DNA from: Gemmatimonadota bacterium
GTDB taxonomy: Bacteria > Latescibacterota > UBA2968 > UBA8231
Direction of reading: 5' to 3'
Length of the DNA stretch: 48,882 nt
Assembly: GCA_018673255.1 (NCBI GenBank)
Contig: JABHDC010000211.1
Coordinates: 1 to 48,882 of the forward strand
A program made the position numbers and the translations under genes. Positions 9,301 through 18,700 of the stretch are shown one piece after another (the stretch's first letter is position 1; each line of letters opens with the position of its first letter). The notes beneath the pieces are model-generated. The model made no database searches. It saw only the letters and a list, made by a program, of their open reading frames with translations, and was not told the DNA's origin.

Positions 9301-11627
9301 CCATCGACTGCATCCAGCTGCGTGACGACGAGGTCGACAGGATACACGCCCAGGTGAATGGGTGGCGTCGGCTCCAGGGACAGCGAGTTGCCCTCACCAC
9401 GCAGCAACACACTCAGTTGTCCGAATCGGATCGGTGCGTCACTGAAGATGTCGAGCGTGTCGGCGAGAGCCCCACTCCGGGTTGGCCGATAGGTAATCTC
9501 GAAGACGAAGGTGCTGTCCGGCGCCAGGATCGTGCTGTCCTCGGCTGCGGCCACGACGGTGCGGGCACCGCCGACGATGATCATGGTCGTGTCGGCACCA
9601 CTGACGATCCGCGTCGTGTCCGATCCGGTCACCAACAGGGTCGTATCCCCCCTGACCTCCACCTGCGTGCTGACACCCGTATCGATGGCGATCGTGGTAT
9701 CGTCACCGGCCACGACGAGGATCGTGTCCTGAGCGGGGACGGTGAACACAGTGTCGCGCGGCACACCAAGAGTCCGATCGATCTGGAACTGGTCGCCCCG
9801 TGTGACGAGACGGGTGATGGTCAGTGGTGCCGTGCCCGTGTTGGCCACCTCCAGGGGCAGCCTCACCTCTCGACCAACATCCACACGACCGAAATCGAGG
9901 ATCGCCGTCGACACATCGATGTCCGGTGCCGTGCCAGTCCCCGTAACGGTGAGGCGTAATGTATCGGTCGTGGCCGGTGTCGCCTCCAGAGATTCGCTGA
10001 TCAGTATCAGCGATCCGGTTTCCGAGCGCGGCACGAGCGGATCGAAGGAGATCCGCATCGTCGTCCCCTGCCCCGGGGTCAGCGTGGTCGGCGCGAAATC
10101 GAGGACCCGGTAGCGACTGTTGTCGAAGCTGGCTCCCAGCAGTCGAAGACTCGCCGAGCCCGTATTGGTCAGGGTCAGCGTCGTGTCAGCAATCTGTGCC
10201 GACGACATCTGGATCGCACCGAAGTCCACCCGACTCGGGTGCACGGCCAAAACAGCCTGCGTGCCTCGTCCCATCACAGAGATCGAGCGCTCCGGTTCAT
10301 CCGGATCATCGCTGGTGAAGCGGACCTCGTCGCGCAGAAGCAGATCACGCACAGCCGGCTCAAAGGTGATCTCGACGAAAGTCGAATTCCCCGATACGAT
10401 GAGGAAAGAGTCAGGCAGAGCGACACCGCCGGGCAAGGCGACGGAGAATCCGGAGGAGCCCCCCATGCGTACACTGCGCACGATCAGATCAGCTGTTCCA
10501 CTGTTGCCGATCTCGATGGTCTGATACTGGCGTGATCCGATCGGGACCGGGCCAAACTCCAGGCTCTGCGGGCCCAACTCAATCTGTGGCGTATCGGCAA
10601 AACGGATCTCCCACACGCCGTGGCCGGTACCTGTCCCGGTGATCCGGTTTCTGTCATCGAACAGCATGGCTACATCTCGACCCGTCAGCTGCGCGAGTCC
10701 TGTATTGACGGCCAGCCACGTATCGCCGCGATCGGTCGTGCGTTGAAATCCGCCCGTCGATGTGGCGGCAAACATGACATTGGGATTGGCGTCGTCGACG
10801 ACCAGCGACCGCACCTGCAGAGGTGTGAGCACCCGATCCCCGGATCCATTCAACTCGGCCCAGGTGACACCGCCATCCTGAGACTGCAGAACACCGCGAC
10901 CGTAGGTGCCGATCGTCACCGTACCGGCATCGATCGCCGGCGGCAGATGAATTGTGCGCACACTCGTGGTGGCCAGTTCATCACTCGGCGCTGCCCACGT
11001 GAGGCCGACGTCACGGCTGACCAGCAGCCCCCGGGCAGAAGCGGCGTAGACCGTCTGCCCATCGAAGGCCGGTGCGATATCGTAGACGATGGCGTCCACC
11101 ACATCCGACTGGATCCAGGTCGCGCCGCCATCATTGCTGGTGAATACCCCTCGCCCAAAGGTTCCGGCATAGACGCGGCCTGCCACGCCGCCGGCTGCCA
11201 GACTCATGATGCCAGAGCCGGGCTCGACCGACTGCGTCCAGGTGGTACCAGCGTCGGCGCTGACGAAGAGACCCCGATCCGTGCCGGCATACAGCCGGCC
11301 GTCGCCATCACCCACAGCAAAACTCAGGACATTGTGGTCGGCCAATGCGCCACCGGCCAGGGCCGCCCATATCGTGTCATCGATGGCGCGTTCATAGATG
11401 CCCTGATCACTGGCCGCGTACAGCCGTTGCCGATCCTCGTCGGCTGTCACGAGATTGACGACGACATCGGGCCCGGTCGTCGTCCACCCATTTTCCCCGG
11501 CACTCACCCTGCAGCACAACAGACCCACGATGAGGGCCACCGCGCGCAACGGGTAGTGGAACCGGTCTCTGTTCAGCTGTGACATGGCGGTTCGTGGCAT
11601 GGCGATTCGTCGCTGTGTTCGTGACAT
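6330..11627 (-). CDS. giant secreted protein A: BNR/ASH/VCBS/cohesin-like/dockerin/sorting domain
   Basis: The protein has 1765 aa. The chosen ATG (11627) lies 5 nt after the preceding stop; in-frame ATGs at 11600 and 11585 are also possible, and the signal peptide ends near residue 44 (VSAGENG). Order of modules: BNR/sortilin-like repeats about 45-345 (SxDGGxTW motifs); three ASH/HYDIN-type domains starting near 346, 461 and 567 (LEFGPVPIGS, VDFGAIQ, LDFGRVDVG), the last carrying a DTT-rich insertion; FG-GAP/VCBS repeats about 760-1097 (DLDADADRDIAVA); a fibronectin-like part; a cohesin-like domain near 1217; a carboxypeptidase-regulatory-like domain; a dockerin near 1489 with two good calcium loops (DANDDNRINLAD and DFNGDDRVDFDD); and a FlgD-like/T9SS-type sorting domain from YPNPFNP near 1679 to RRLLLLR. 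It is a non-enzymatic surface or exoprotein; a role in adhesion or scaffolding is inferred. Confidence 0.88.
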   Translation of the reverse strand: MSRTQRRIAMPRTAMSQLNRDRFHYPLRAVALIVGLLCCRVSAGENGWTTTGPDVVVNLVTADEDRQRLYAASDQGIYERAIDDTIWAALAGGALADHNVLSFAVGDGDGRLYAGTDRGLFVSADAGTTWTQSVEPGSGIMSLAAGGVAGRVYAGTFGRGVFTSNDGGATWIQSDVVDAIVYDIAPAFDGQTVYAASARGLLVSRDVGLTWAAPSDELATTSVRTIHLPPAIDAGTVTIGTYGRGVLQSQDGGVTWAELNGSGDRVLTPLQVRSLVVDDANPNVMFAATSTGGFQRTTDRGDTWLAVNTGLAQLTGRDVAMLFDDRNRITGTGTGHGVWEIRFADTPQIELGPQSLEFGPVPIGSRQYQTIEIGNSGTADLIVRSVRMGGSSGFSVALPGGVALPDSFLIVSGNSTFVEITFEPAVRDLLLRDEVRFTSDDPDEPERSISVMGRGTQAVLAVHPSRVDFGAIQMSSAQIADTTLTLTNTGSASLRLLGASFDNSRYRVLDFAPTTLTPGQGTTMRISFDPLVPRSETGSLILISESLEATPATTDTLRLTVTGTGTAPDIDVSTAILDFGRVDVGREVRLPLEVANTGTAPLTITRLVTRGDQFQIDRTLGVPRDTVFTVPAQDTILVVAGDDTTIAIDTGVSTQVEVRGDTTLLVTGSDTTRIVSGADTTMIIVGGARTVVAAAEDSTILAPDSTFVFEITYRPTRSGALADTLDIFSDAPIRFGQLSVLLRGEGNSLSLEPTPPIHLGVYPVDLVVTQLDAVDGVDIAIIDSVTGRLHVLANDGGGEFPVSLRTTLPDDGAPYYAWSEPVTIDAGPIYNMTGPADLVIGDRVARSLSILANDGQGRFSGRRDDIYIGHHISDLVVVDLDADADRDIAVANGPTSDTITLLYNDGQGNFSARAVLGAQAGASHIVAGHLDADGYVDLAVANRSANTVSVYLNDRNGSFAGAVHYLVGVAPGELSLADMDADGHLDISVASSSSRAINLLRNTGTGSFISFPAQTTGLQPSALAAAGLTADVFADLVAGGHGDFLVFLENKDGANFERQDIEIGFPIRQVRVADIDANGVGDIIAISADSARLQLLRNRLVGRQVPPRAPAAVIARDVTRDLGGRIAVEWQDGDYGHQPPAQQIIPTTAYTVVRSTSIEFAVSETLAVVPGGTFSFDDAGATPYSTFFYQVIAERDGLRSAPSAPASATSLPAPLVDVKLTNAPRVSRGDTLVAQVYVTPAQHDVAGISVFMTFEPTALQLLPSPADTTRPFRVAPDLAGSFTTAINGYHNGLNDSTGKVDLTLISTVPGGVTPLTASVEPVLVAELWFLASAEASTFLSVDDESATNRRTAIVEAGSGLWIEPVFGDTTRLAIRDVFVSGQVQVQQRGSTAIDGDLATLLFIDSISNDTLRSALNDEDRLQPGIQVSLDNQGRFFLDQIPVGNYQVFAKVATHLQGIVVGDTVTVDSSRRDLSFRWVAPDTSSVALLPAGDANDDNRINLADFGVLVRHYGATQATSDWAVARQTDFNGDDRVDFDDFLLLADNFGRIGMQVSSAARPMVASGHVWLEDGMLKGEGIGPIRGITLLLPATADVSFEHTLFAGTQYEFRTWSQTGGRQRLALILSGMATLDADGPLLRLDDATMDRASAVEEIEVLGVDGHSRRIHLGSSTPVSTALGANYPNPFNPTTTIPFDLNVGSKVRLEIFDVLGQQVRVLLSNESLSAGRYQIVWEGRDEAGRDVASGHYFYQLRVGGGVQSRRLLLLR

Positions 11628-11632
11628 GTGTG

Positions 11633-14600
11633 CTACCTGACCAGCAGCATCGAGCGCAGGCGGACACCGCCCGCCTCGCGCACTTGATAGTAGTAGACAC
11701 CCGAGGCGAGTTGCTGATCACCATCGTCGCGACCATTCCACTCCACGACCCAGAGTCCACTGCGCTGCCGGGTATCATCCACGAGGCGTCTCACACGCTG
11801 GCCCAGGACATTGTAGATCTCGAGTCGGACAGCTCCCTCCCGCGTCACCTCGTACTCGATCTGCGTCATCGAATTGAAGGGATTCGGATGATTGGAGAGA
11901 CGCTGGGCGGTACGACGATTCTCTTCTGCCACTGTGCCCCTTCGGTACAGACCGGGCTGTTGCAGAGCCGCTGAGATCCAGGCAGAAGCTGTGTCGACAG
12001 CAGCCGGTACATCCTCCCACTTTGCAGCCGATGGATTCCACCGCTGCATTCCCTGCGAAGGATCAAGGACCGAGCTGCCCGCAAAGAGGCTGAGAGTAAT
12101 CGGCTCATCCAGTTCATCGCCGGCGGCCACGTCGAGTTCGTAGACCTGTGCCCCATCCCCTGCCCCGGCGGGCAGGTCCTGAGGATCCATCGGCCGCAGA
12201 ACGACGATCCGTCCGGTCTGAGCCGCCGCATCCGGCACATTGACGGCCGCTGCATTGTCCGTTGTCAGAACGCTTCCACCAGTTAGTCCTACACGACGCA
12301 GGATGATCTCGGCGTCGCGACGGGTCTCATTGCCGGCAGCATCGGTGGCGGTCACGATGACTCTCAGCAACTGATCATCATCATTGAGGGGAATCGGGTA
12401 GTCCACCAGCCAGGCCCCATCTGGCCCGGACTGAACTGAAGCGCTGATGCCATTGAGCTCCACCTGTGGAGCTGTCCGCAACGTCTCATCGGCCAGGATC
12501 TCGATATTCAGTTCATTCGGTGACAGCCTATTGCGCCGCGCCTGAAGCGACAGCACCGGGGACCGATCATCCTGTTGAATCAGGATGGTCAGGGGGGTCT
12601 CATCGCGGTTTCCCTGAGGATCCACGGCAGAGAGCAATACGCGTCGTGCGCCTTGTTGGCCGGCGGGAACCGAGAGCAGCAGACGACGACCCTCGACGCG
12701 AGCCGCCACGCCAGGCTCAGCACTGGCCAGCCAGGTGAGATCCTCGGTGGGTGTGTCGGCGTCACTGACATACAGGTCCAGATTCAGGGCCTGCTCCGGG
12801 GTTCCGGCAACCAGAAGCACCTGCGGCAATTCGGCGATCACCGGTGGTTCGCCGCCACGCAGCACGGTGATCTCGAGCAGGGCCAGGTCCGTATTGCCCG
12901 CCCGATCGCGGACCAGCAACTGTGCCGTGCGCGGTCCACTGGCCGACTCCAGGGGCAGAACACTGATGATGTGAGTCAGTGAATCGATTTCGACCAGAAC
13001 ATCGGCCGGACGACTCACCGACCACGTGAGACTGGAATCCGGATCATCATCGACAACATACTCGTCGAGATCGAGATCCGTATTCTCTTCGCCGGCCCTG
13101 ACGATCACGCTCGGCAATACTCGAATCTGTGGTGCCAGGCCTCGGCCGCGAACACTGACACGTGCCGTCGCTCTGCGTGTCCGTCCCGAGGGATCGGTCG
13201 CCGTGAAGGCAAGCAACTCCGAACCGACGAATCCTGGATCTGGCGAGCTGACATGGACGCGTGATGTGGTCGAATCGATGCTGGCTGTGACCTTCACGAC
13301 TGGATCCACGACCCAGGTCAGGGCGACCGGATCCGACTCGAATTGCACGTGGTCACTCAGAAGTAGTGTGGAGTTGGTCTCACCGGGGAAGACCGTCAGT
13401 TCGGGCAGAGCCTGAATGTCGAAGACCGGTGGCAATTGCACATTGAGGATCCGGCTCTGGCTCTGGCCACGTGTGTCTTCCACCGTCAACAGCAGCAACG
13501 CTTCGCTCGGAGGAGGCGTCACACCGGAATCGTCGCTGCGCTGCACTCGCAGCAAGTGGTTGACAGGGTCCAGATCAGCCTGGACACCCTCAGCCGGATC
13601 CACCGACCAGAGCAGTTCACTGTCGAAGTCTTCGTCGTCGAAGACCAGGTCATCCAGGTCGATTCGGCCCTCGTCGCCGGTCTCTTCCAGGACAACCGTC
13701 TCAGGTGAGTTCATCACAGGAGTTCCACCCGGTTCACTGACCAGAACGGGAATCGATCGTGTGTGCTGCAGGCCTTCCGGATCTGTCGCGGTCAGGGTCA
13801 GAGCCCCCACGCCGGTCAGGCCTTCCTGCGCTGTGAGGGTTACCTGACGTTGCGTTGCATCCAGTACCGCCGTGATCCCGGTGGAAGCGGTCACCGACCA
13901 GGTGATCTGAGTGACCGGCGTATCCGGATCATCCACCAGCTCATCCAGGCCAATCACAACCGGATCATCCGTCCCGCTGACGAGGCCGATCTTCGGCAGA
14001 TTGCGGACCAGAGGCGACGCGGGTTCATCGTCGGAAAGGACGATGACGGGCAGTGTCGCGCTGTCCTGGTGGAGATCGGGATCGGTCACGAGCAGGACGA
14101 TGGTCGAAGATCCGACAAAGTCCGGTTTGGCCGAGACCAGCAAGGTATTTCCCGTCACGGAGGGTTTGAGTTCTTCCGGTGCAACCGGTGTCCAGAAGAG
14201 GCTACCCTCGGGTGAGTCATCGGTGGCCAGACCGGTCAGATCCAGCGTCCCCGTCGTTCCCTGCAGGAAACGCAGTGGCGACAGGGAGCCAATCTGTGGT
14301 GTCACCGTCTGGTCACTCTCCAGCACAATCACCACCAGGTGGCCGGCGGCCTCCTGCTGTGAGTCGCTGACGCTGATCTGCACCAGGCCACGGCCGGAAA
14401 CATCTCCAACGATGACCAGTTCGTTGCCATCATCACTCAGCTGGGCACTCAGACCCGAATCGCTCAACAGTGATATGCTCAGACTCGTGAGGGCGTCGTC
14501 GGCATCCGCGATGAGGTCCTGAAGCGGAATGCGCACCTCACCGCCAGCCCCGAGTCGGGGATACACGGGATCTCGTCGCAGGACGGTGGGCCCATCGTTG

Positions 14601-15751
14601 ACCGGCGTGACGATAATCTGTGTGGTGATGGTGTCACTCAGCCCACTGCCATCGACAACAACCAGTTCGATCTGCTCGCTGCCATAAGAGTCCGGCGCGG
14701 CACTGAACAGTGCACGGCGCTGCTGATCGATCGTCACGATGACGAATTCCCCATCCGCCGCACTCCAGGTCAGCTCGCCGTCGAGATGATCCAGGTCGCT
14801 GACCACGTCATCTAATTGTACGAAGCCACTGAACCCGTCTTCGAGGAACGTGATGGTCGGCGGGAAGCCGGAGATTCGTGGCGGCGACAGGACGCGAACC
14901 GACACCGTGTCGATGTCTTCATTTCCCTCAGCCACTTCGAATGCCGTAAACACGACCTGTTGTTCGCCGACGATTCCTTCGGGACGCATCGTCACACGAC
15001 CATTCGCTTCAATGGTCGTATTGAGTCCATCGATGAAGTCCGCAGACCAGATGACCTGAGCGCCGACCTGATCGACGAATTGATTGAGATCCGGGAAGAT
15101 CTCCTGATCTCCCTCGCCTTCCACCACCGTCGTGTCGGGCAACTGCTGGATCTGGAATCCCGTCACTCGCAGGGTCATCGACCCGAGGGGCGAGCCAAAG
15201 CTCTGCTCGATCCCGGCCGCAATCGAAGAGGTGTAGTGGGACATGCGATCGCGCCCCACAGCCAGCAACTCCAATACGGTCTCATCTCCCAGAGGCCGCC
15301 GTACCACGTCAAGCACGACCCGGGCTGCAACGCCTTCCTCTGTAACGGCCTCTCGCTGCACGCCGGCAGCCTCGGCAAAGCTCAACACCGTCTGGCCATT
15401 GCTGTGCTCAACGCGATTCAACAACACGACACCAGAAAGGAATTCGCCATCAGAGAAAGGCTCGGCCTCATTGCTGTCACCAGCTGCCGGCACGAGTGAG
15501 AACACATCGTTGTCGTAGGCCAAGTAGAATGTGTATCCAGTGACCGGATCCGTCCCCGGCGTGAGAACGACATCCAGCTGCAGTTGCTCACCCAGTTCGA
15601 CGGAGCTCGCAGCACCCTCCTGGGAGCGTTGCAGACGGATCTCAGCAGGACCCGAGGTCGTTCCCTGAGCCCAAGCGCCCGACGACACAGCCAGGACGCA
15701 CAGGAAGGCGAACAGACGCAATGACAGAGGATGTCGATGTGCTTTCATCAT
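11633..15751 (-). CDS. giant secreted protein B: cohesin-like + cadherin/Ig-like repeats + sorting domain
   Basis: The protein has 1372 aa with a signal peptide ending near residue 28 (SSGAWAQ). A cohesin-like domain follows at about 36-180 (ELGEQLQLDV, then FYLAYDNDVFSLVP). From about 190 to 1100 come roughly nine cadherin/Ig-like repeats of about 90-95 residues that share the pattern LDDLVxDxD...LTWSV...ATDPxG. A stretch with LQARRNRLSP and a domain ending PGLYRRG precede the C-terminal sorting domain, which starts at HPNPFNS near 1287 and ends LRSMLLVR. No catalytic motif is visible and there is no dockerin. The same layout is found in protein D two genes upstream. The start lies 3 nt after the stop of gene C, so the two are surely co-transcribed. 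Likely an extended rod-like surface protein; partner and ligand are unknown. Confidence 0.87.
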   Translation of the reverse strand: MMKAHRHPLSLRLFAFLCVLAVSSGAWAQGTTSGPAEIRLQRSQEGAASSVELGEQLQLDVVLTPGTDPVTGYTFYLAYDNDVFSLVPAAGDSNEAEPFSDGEFLSGVVLLNRVEHSNGQTVLSFAEAAGVQREAVTEEGVAARVVLDVVRRPLGDETVLELLAVGRDRMSHYTSSIAAGIEQSFGSPLGSMTLRVTGFQIQQLPDTTVVEGEGDQEIFPDLNQFVDQVGAQVIWSADFIDGLNTTIEANGRVTMRPEGIVGEQQVVFTAFEVAEGNEDIDTVSVRVLSPPRISGFPPTITFLEDGFSGFVQLDDVVSDLDHLDGELTWSAADGEFVIVTIDQQRRALFSAAPDSYGSEQIELVVVDGSGLSDTITTQIIVTPVNDGPTVLRRDPVYPRLGAGGEVRIPLQDLIADADDALTSLSISLLSDSGLSAQLSDDGNELVIVGDVSGRGLVQISVSDSQQEAAGHLVVIVLESDQTVTPQIGSLSPLRFLQGTTGTLDLTGLATDDSPEGSLFWTPVAPEELKPSVTGNTLLVSAKPDFVGSSTIVLLVTDPDLHQDSATLPVIVLSDDEPASPLVRNLPKIGLVSGTDDPVVIGLDELVDDPDTPVTQITWSVTASTGITAVLDATQRQVTLTAQEGLTGVGALTLTATDPEGLQHTRSIPVLVSEPGGTPVMNSPETVVLEETGDEGRIDLDDLVFDDEDFDSELLWSVDPAEGVQADLDPVNHLLRVQRSDDSGVTPPPSEALLLLTVEDTRGQSQSRILNVQLPPVFDIQALPELTVFPGETNSTLLLSDHVQFESDPVALTWVVDPVVKVTASIDSTTSRVHVSSPDPGFVGSELLAFTATDPSGRTRRATARVSVRGRGLAPQIRVLPSVIVRAGEENTDLDLDEYVVDDDPDSSLTWSVSRPADVLVEIDSLTHIISVLPLESASGPRTAQLLVRDRAGNTDLALLEITVLRGGEPPVIAELPQVLLVAGTPEQALNLDLYVSDADTPTEDLTWLASAEPGVAARVEGRRLLLSVPAGQQGARRVLLSAVDPQGNRDETPLTILIQQDDRSPVLSLQARRNRLSPNELNIEILADETLRTAPQVELNGISASVQSGPDGAWLVDYPIPLNDDDQLLRVIVTATDAAGNETRRDAEIILRRVGLTGGSVLTTDNAAAVNVPDAAAQTGRIVVLRPMDPQDLPAGAGDGAQVYELDVAAGDELDEPITLSLFAGSSVLDPSQGMQRWNPSAAKWEDVPAAVDTASAWISAALQQPGLYRRGTVAEENRRTAQRLSNHPNPFNSMTQIEYEVTREGAVRLEIYNVLGQRVRRLVDDTRQRSGLWVVEWNGRDDGDQQLASGVYYYQVREAGGVRLRSMLLVR

Positions 15752-15754
15752 GGC

Positions 15755-18700
15755 CTATTTCAGCAACAGCATCGGACGCGTCTCGATTTCGAGACCGGCG
15801 CGCAGATGGGCATAGTAGACGCCGCTGGCGACACGTTGTCCGTGTCGATCACGACCATTCCAGGTGACCACGTGGCGCCCGGCCGGCAGTGCCTCCTGCA
15901 CCAGGCGAATCAGACGCTGCCCCATGGCATTGTAGATGTCCAGAGAGACACCGACTCGATCGCCGGCAGCAGCAGGGACGTCAAACCGAATCGTCGTCGC
16001 CGGATTGAAGGGATTCGGGTAGTTGGACCGAAGACCGAAGTCGACGGGCAGGCTGACGTCGCCCTGAATCGCCGATACCACACCGGTCTCGAGGGGAACC
16101 ATCAAATGTTGTGCATCCAGCAAGAGGATATCAGCGATGCGAGGGGCTTCGGGTGCCTCTACACGAGCCACCCAGCGCCAACGCAATGGCGAATCACCTT
16201 CATTGAGATCTCCTGTGCCAAGACGGGTCACACCCCAGCGGCTGCCCCAGTCGTGGTGACGTTGGGCCACCAGTGCTCGATCTACGGTGGCCACGTCTAC
16301 GAGCGACCAGTGAGCCGGATCGTAGCCAAGAGCTGCCTCAGCAGAACGAACACCGAACCAGGAAGTGGCCACCAGCGTCGCTTCGAGTGTGTCACCGGCA
16401 GCGATCTGCGATCCAGACAATGACAGCTCGACCCGAATCGGCTGACGCTGAACGGCGCGACGATAGACCGGCGCCGGTCCTCGGCGCAGGTAGTTGGCAC
16501 CCACGAGTGTGAGATCGCGGATATTTATGGCTCCGTCGCCGGTGATATCAGCGCGCACGCTGTCCGGCGCCTCGTCCAATGGACGGTCGAAGAGCGACGC
16601 GACAAAATCCCAGTCGGCGAGGGTCACTTCATTATCGGGAATCGAGACCCCGGCGGGATTCAGATATCCGGCAACATCGCCGCCGAGCAGCAACGTGTCC
16701 CCCACGATCGTGGTGGGTCGGATGCTGGTGAGAATCCCACCCGGGTGGATCTCCAGACCGGCTACGCGGCCCTCCAGATACCCGTCGTGACGCACATGCA
16801 GATCCAGTCGTCCCGTCGGTGCCTGCGACACCTGGAAGCTGCCATCAGCCTGGACGGGCACCTGCACACCGGCCCGATCCGGATCGACGTCATTGCTGAC
16901 GGCAAACAGGTCATCCTCGATGTCGAGAAATGAGCCCCAGTGACGCCAGGCGACATCGATGTTCGTTGACTGATCGAGGCGCCCCTCAAGAGAGATTCTG
17001 CCATCCACCGTACCACGCCCCTGAATCAGACGAGCCGTGGCCAGGGGTTGAGCACTCGGCGTCACGACGATCGCACCATTTCGCTCAAGCTGGGATGGTT
17101 GGTCCTGACCCGGGTCGCTGAGCAATTCCAATTCACTGGTGCCCTCACCGGCAACGGCGAACACCTCCATCGCCACCAGGGCCCGATCGCCGGCCAGCGT
17201 GGGCATACCCGCTGGCGCCGGGTCGAAGTATTCGCAGGTGAGCACCAGACTGCCGTCGCTGGTGACGACTGCTGAGTTGGTGACCAACTTGGAATCCGAG
17301 AATCCGGGGCGAACGGAGAAGGGTTGCACACCTTCGCGCAGCGGATCCTGATCCACGACGTCAAAGATTGCGGCATCCAGTCGGAGCGTGATAAGGACCA
17401 GGTCGACAGTCTGGTCGAAGGCATCCACGACCACATCGACTCGTTGAGGATCACCGCCGGTGCCGATCGTGAAATTCTCGGGCAGGAGACTGAAGACCTT
17501 CCGCGTGGGCTGCGTTGCAGGACCACTGAGGGTCAACGTCCCAGGCGCTCTCCAGGCCCGAGTCTCAGTACCAAAGGTGCCAGTGTCCGTGATCGACAGA
17601 TACACATGGTAGGTACCCGGTTGCGGCGCTGAGGATGTGTTCGGCCCACGCTGCAGGTGGTCGGTGCGCAGGTCGTAGGTATCGGTGCTGTCATCTTCAC
17701 TCAGATCGGCCTCGACATCGACTGCTGTCAGGGCAAAACCGTCGGTGGAGTTGATGACGTAGGCCAGACCGGAGACCACGTTTGAGTAGTTGGTCGTATC
17801 CCCGTGGTCCTCGGCGCTGAGAACAATCCGTAGACGCGCATCGGTATCCAGATCCATGTCCTGCCAGCTGACACGCGCACTCTGACCGGCACCGATCGTG
17901 ATCGGGGTCGAGGGCTGCATGGGACGCAGGGCGGGCGGATGCTCGAATCGCAGCACTGTGGGCTGCGCGCCATCCCCCATCCGCGTCAGACGGGACAGGT
18001 CTCCATCGTCGATGGTGCCGTAGAGATAGTAGTCCTGTCCGGCAACGGGCACGAAGGATCCTTCGGCCAGACTCCACAGGTCCCAGACGAACTGATTGCT
18101 CTCGCGCTCGTCTTCGTCCTCACTGAGTCCATTGGCGATAAGGAATGCATCCGCATCCAGCTGGATGGCGGCACTGCCACCCGGAACAGCGTGGTCGGCA
18201 GATGGACTGAGATAGAGCGCGATGGTGGCAGCATCATCGGCATCGGCATCCCCGTCGGTACCGCTCAATCCCCAGCCCAGAGTCAAGTACCTCTGAGGTC
18301 GTCGCCCACCAGTGAGGATCGATTGCCCGGACGTGAGATCGTCGAGATCGTCCAATCGCAGGAACGGCGCGTGTCGCACAAGCACCTGATGATCGGAGCG
18401 ATCGACATTCGCTTCGGTGCCGCCGGCAGCCACGGCATAGACGTAGTAGTCGCCCTCCGGCACCACAGGCGAGGTCGTCGACCAGTCAAAACGACGTGTC
18501 TCTTCACTCAGGCCACCGGGGGTGGTGATGGCAGTGGCACCGTTCAAACTGACCGTAGATACATCGGTGAACAGGACATCTGCCGGCCCAAGATTTGGGT
18601 CTGAGCCGTAGAACAGGTGCACGCGGGCAGCGTCATCGTGGTCGACTGTCTCCAGATCGATGACAAGGCGACGTGGTCCATCGCCATCGGCCACGCCGGC

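Noticed and set aside
8505..9959. Long plus-strand open frame (484 codons) antisense to giant gene A
   Set aside because: The translation is rich in His, Arg, Gln and Asp with no domain or signal, as expected of the complement of a GC-rich coding sequence, while the minus-strand frame has clear VCBS and ASH domains.
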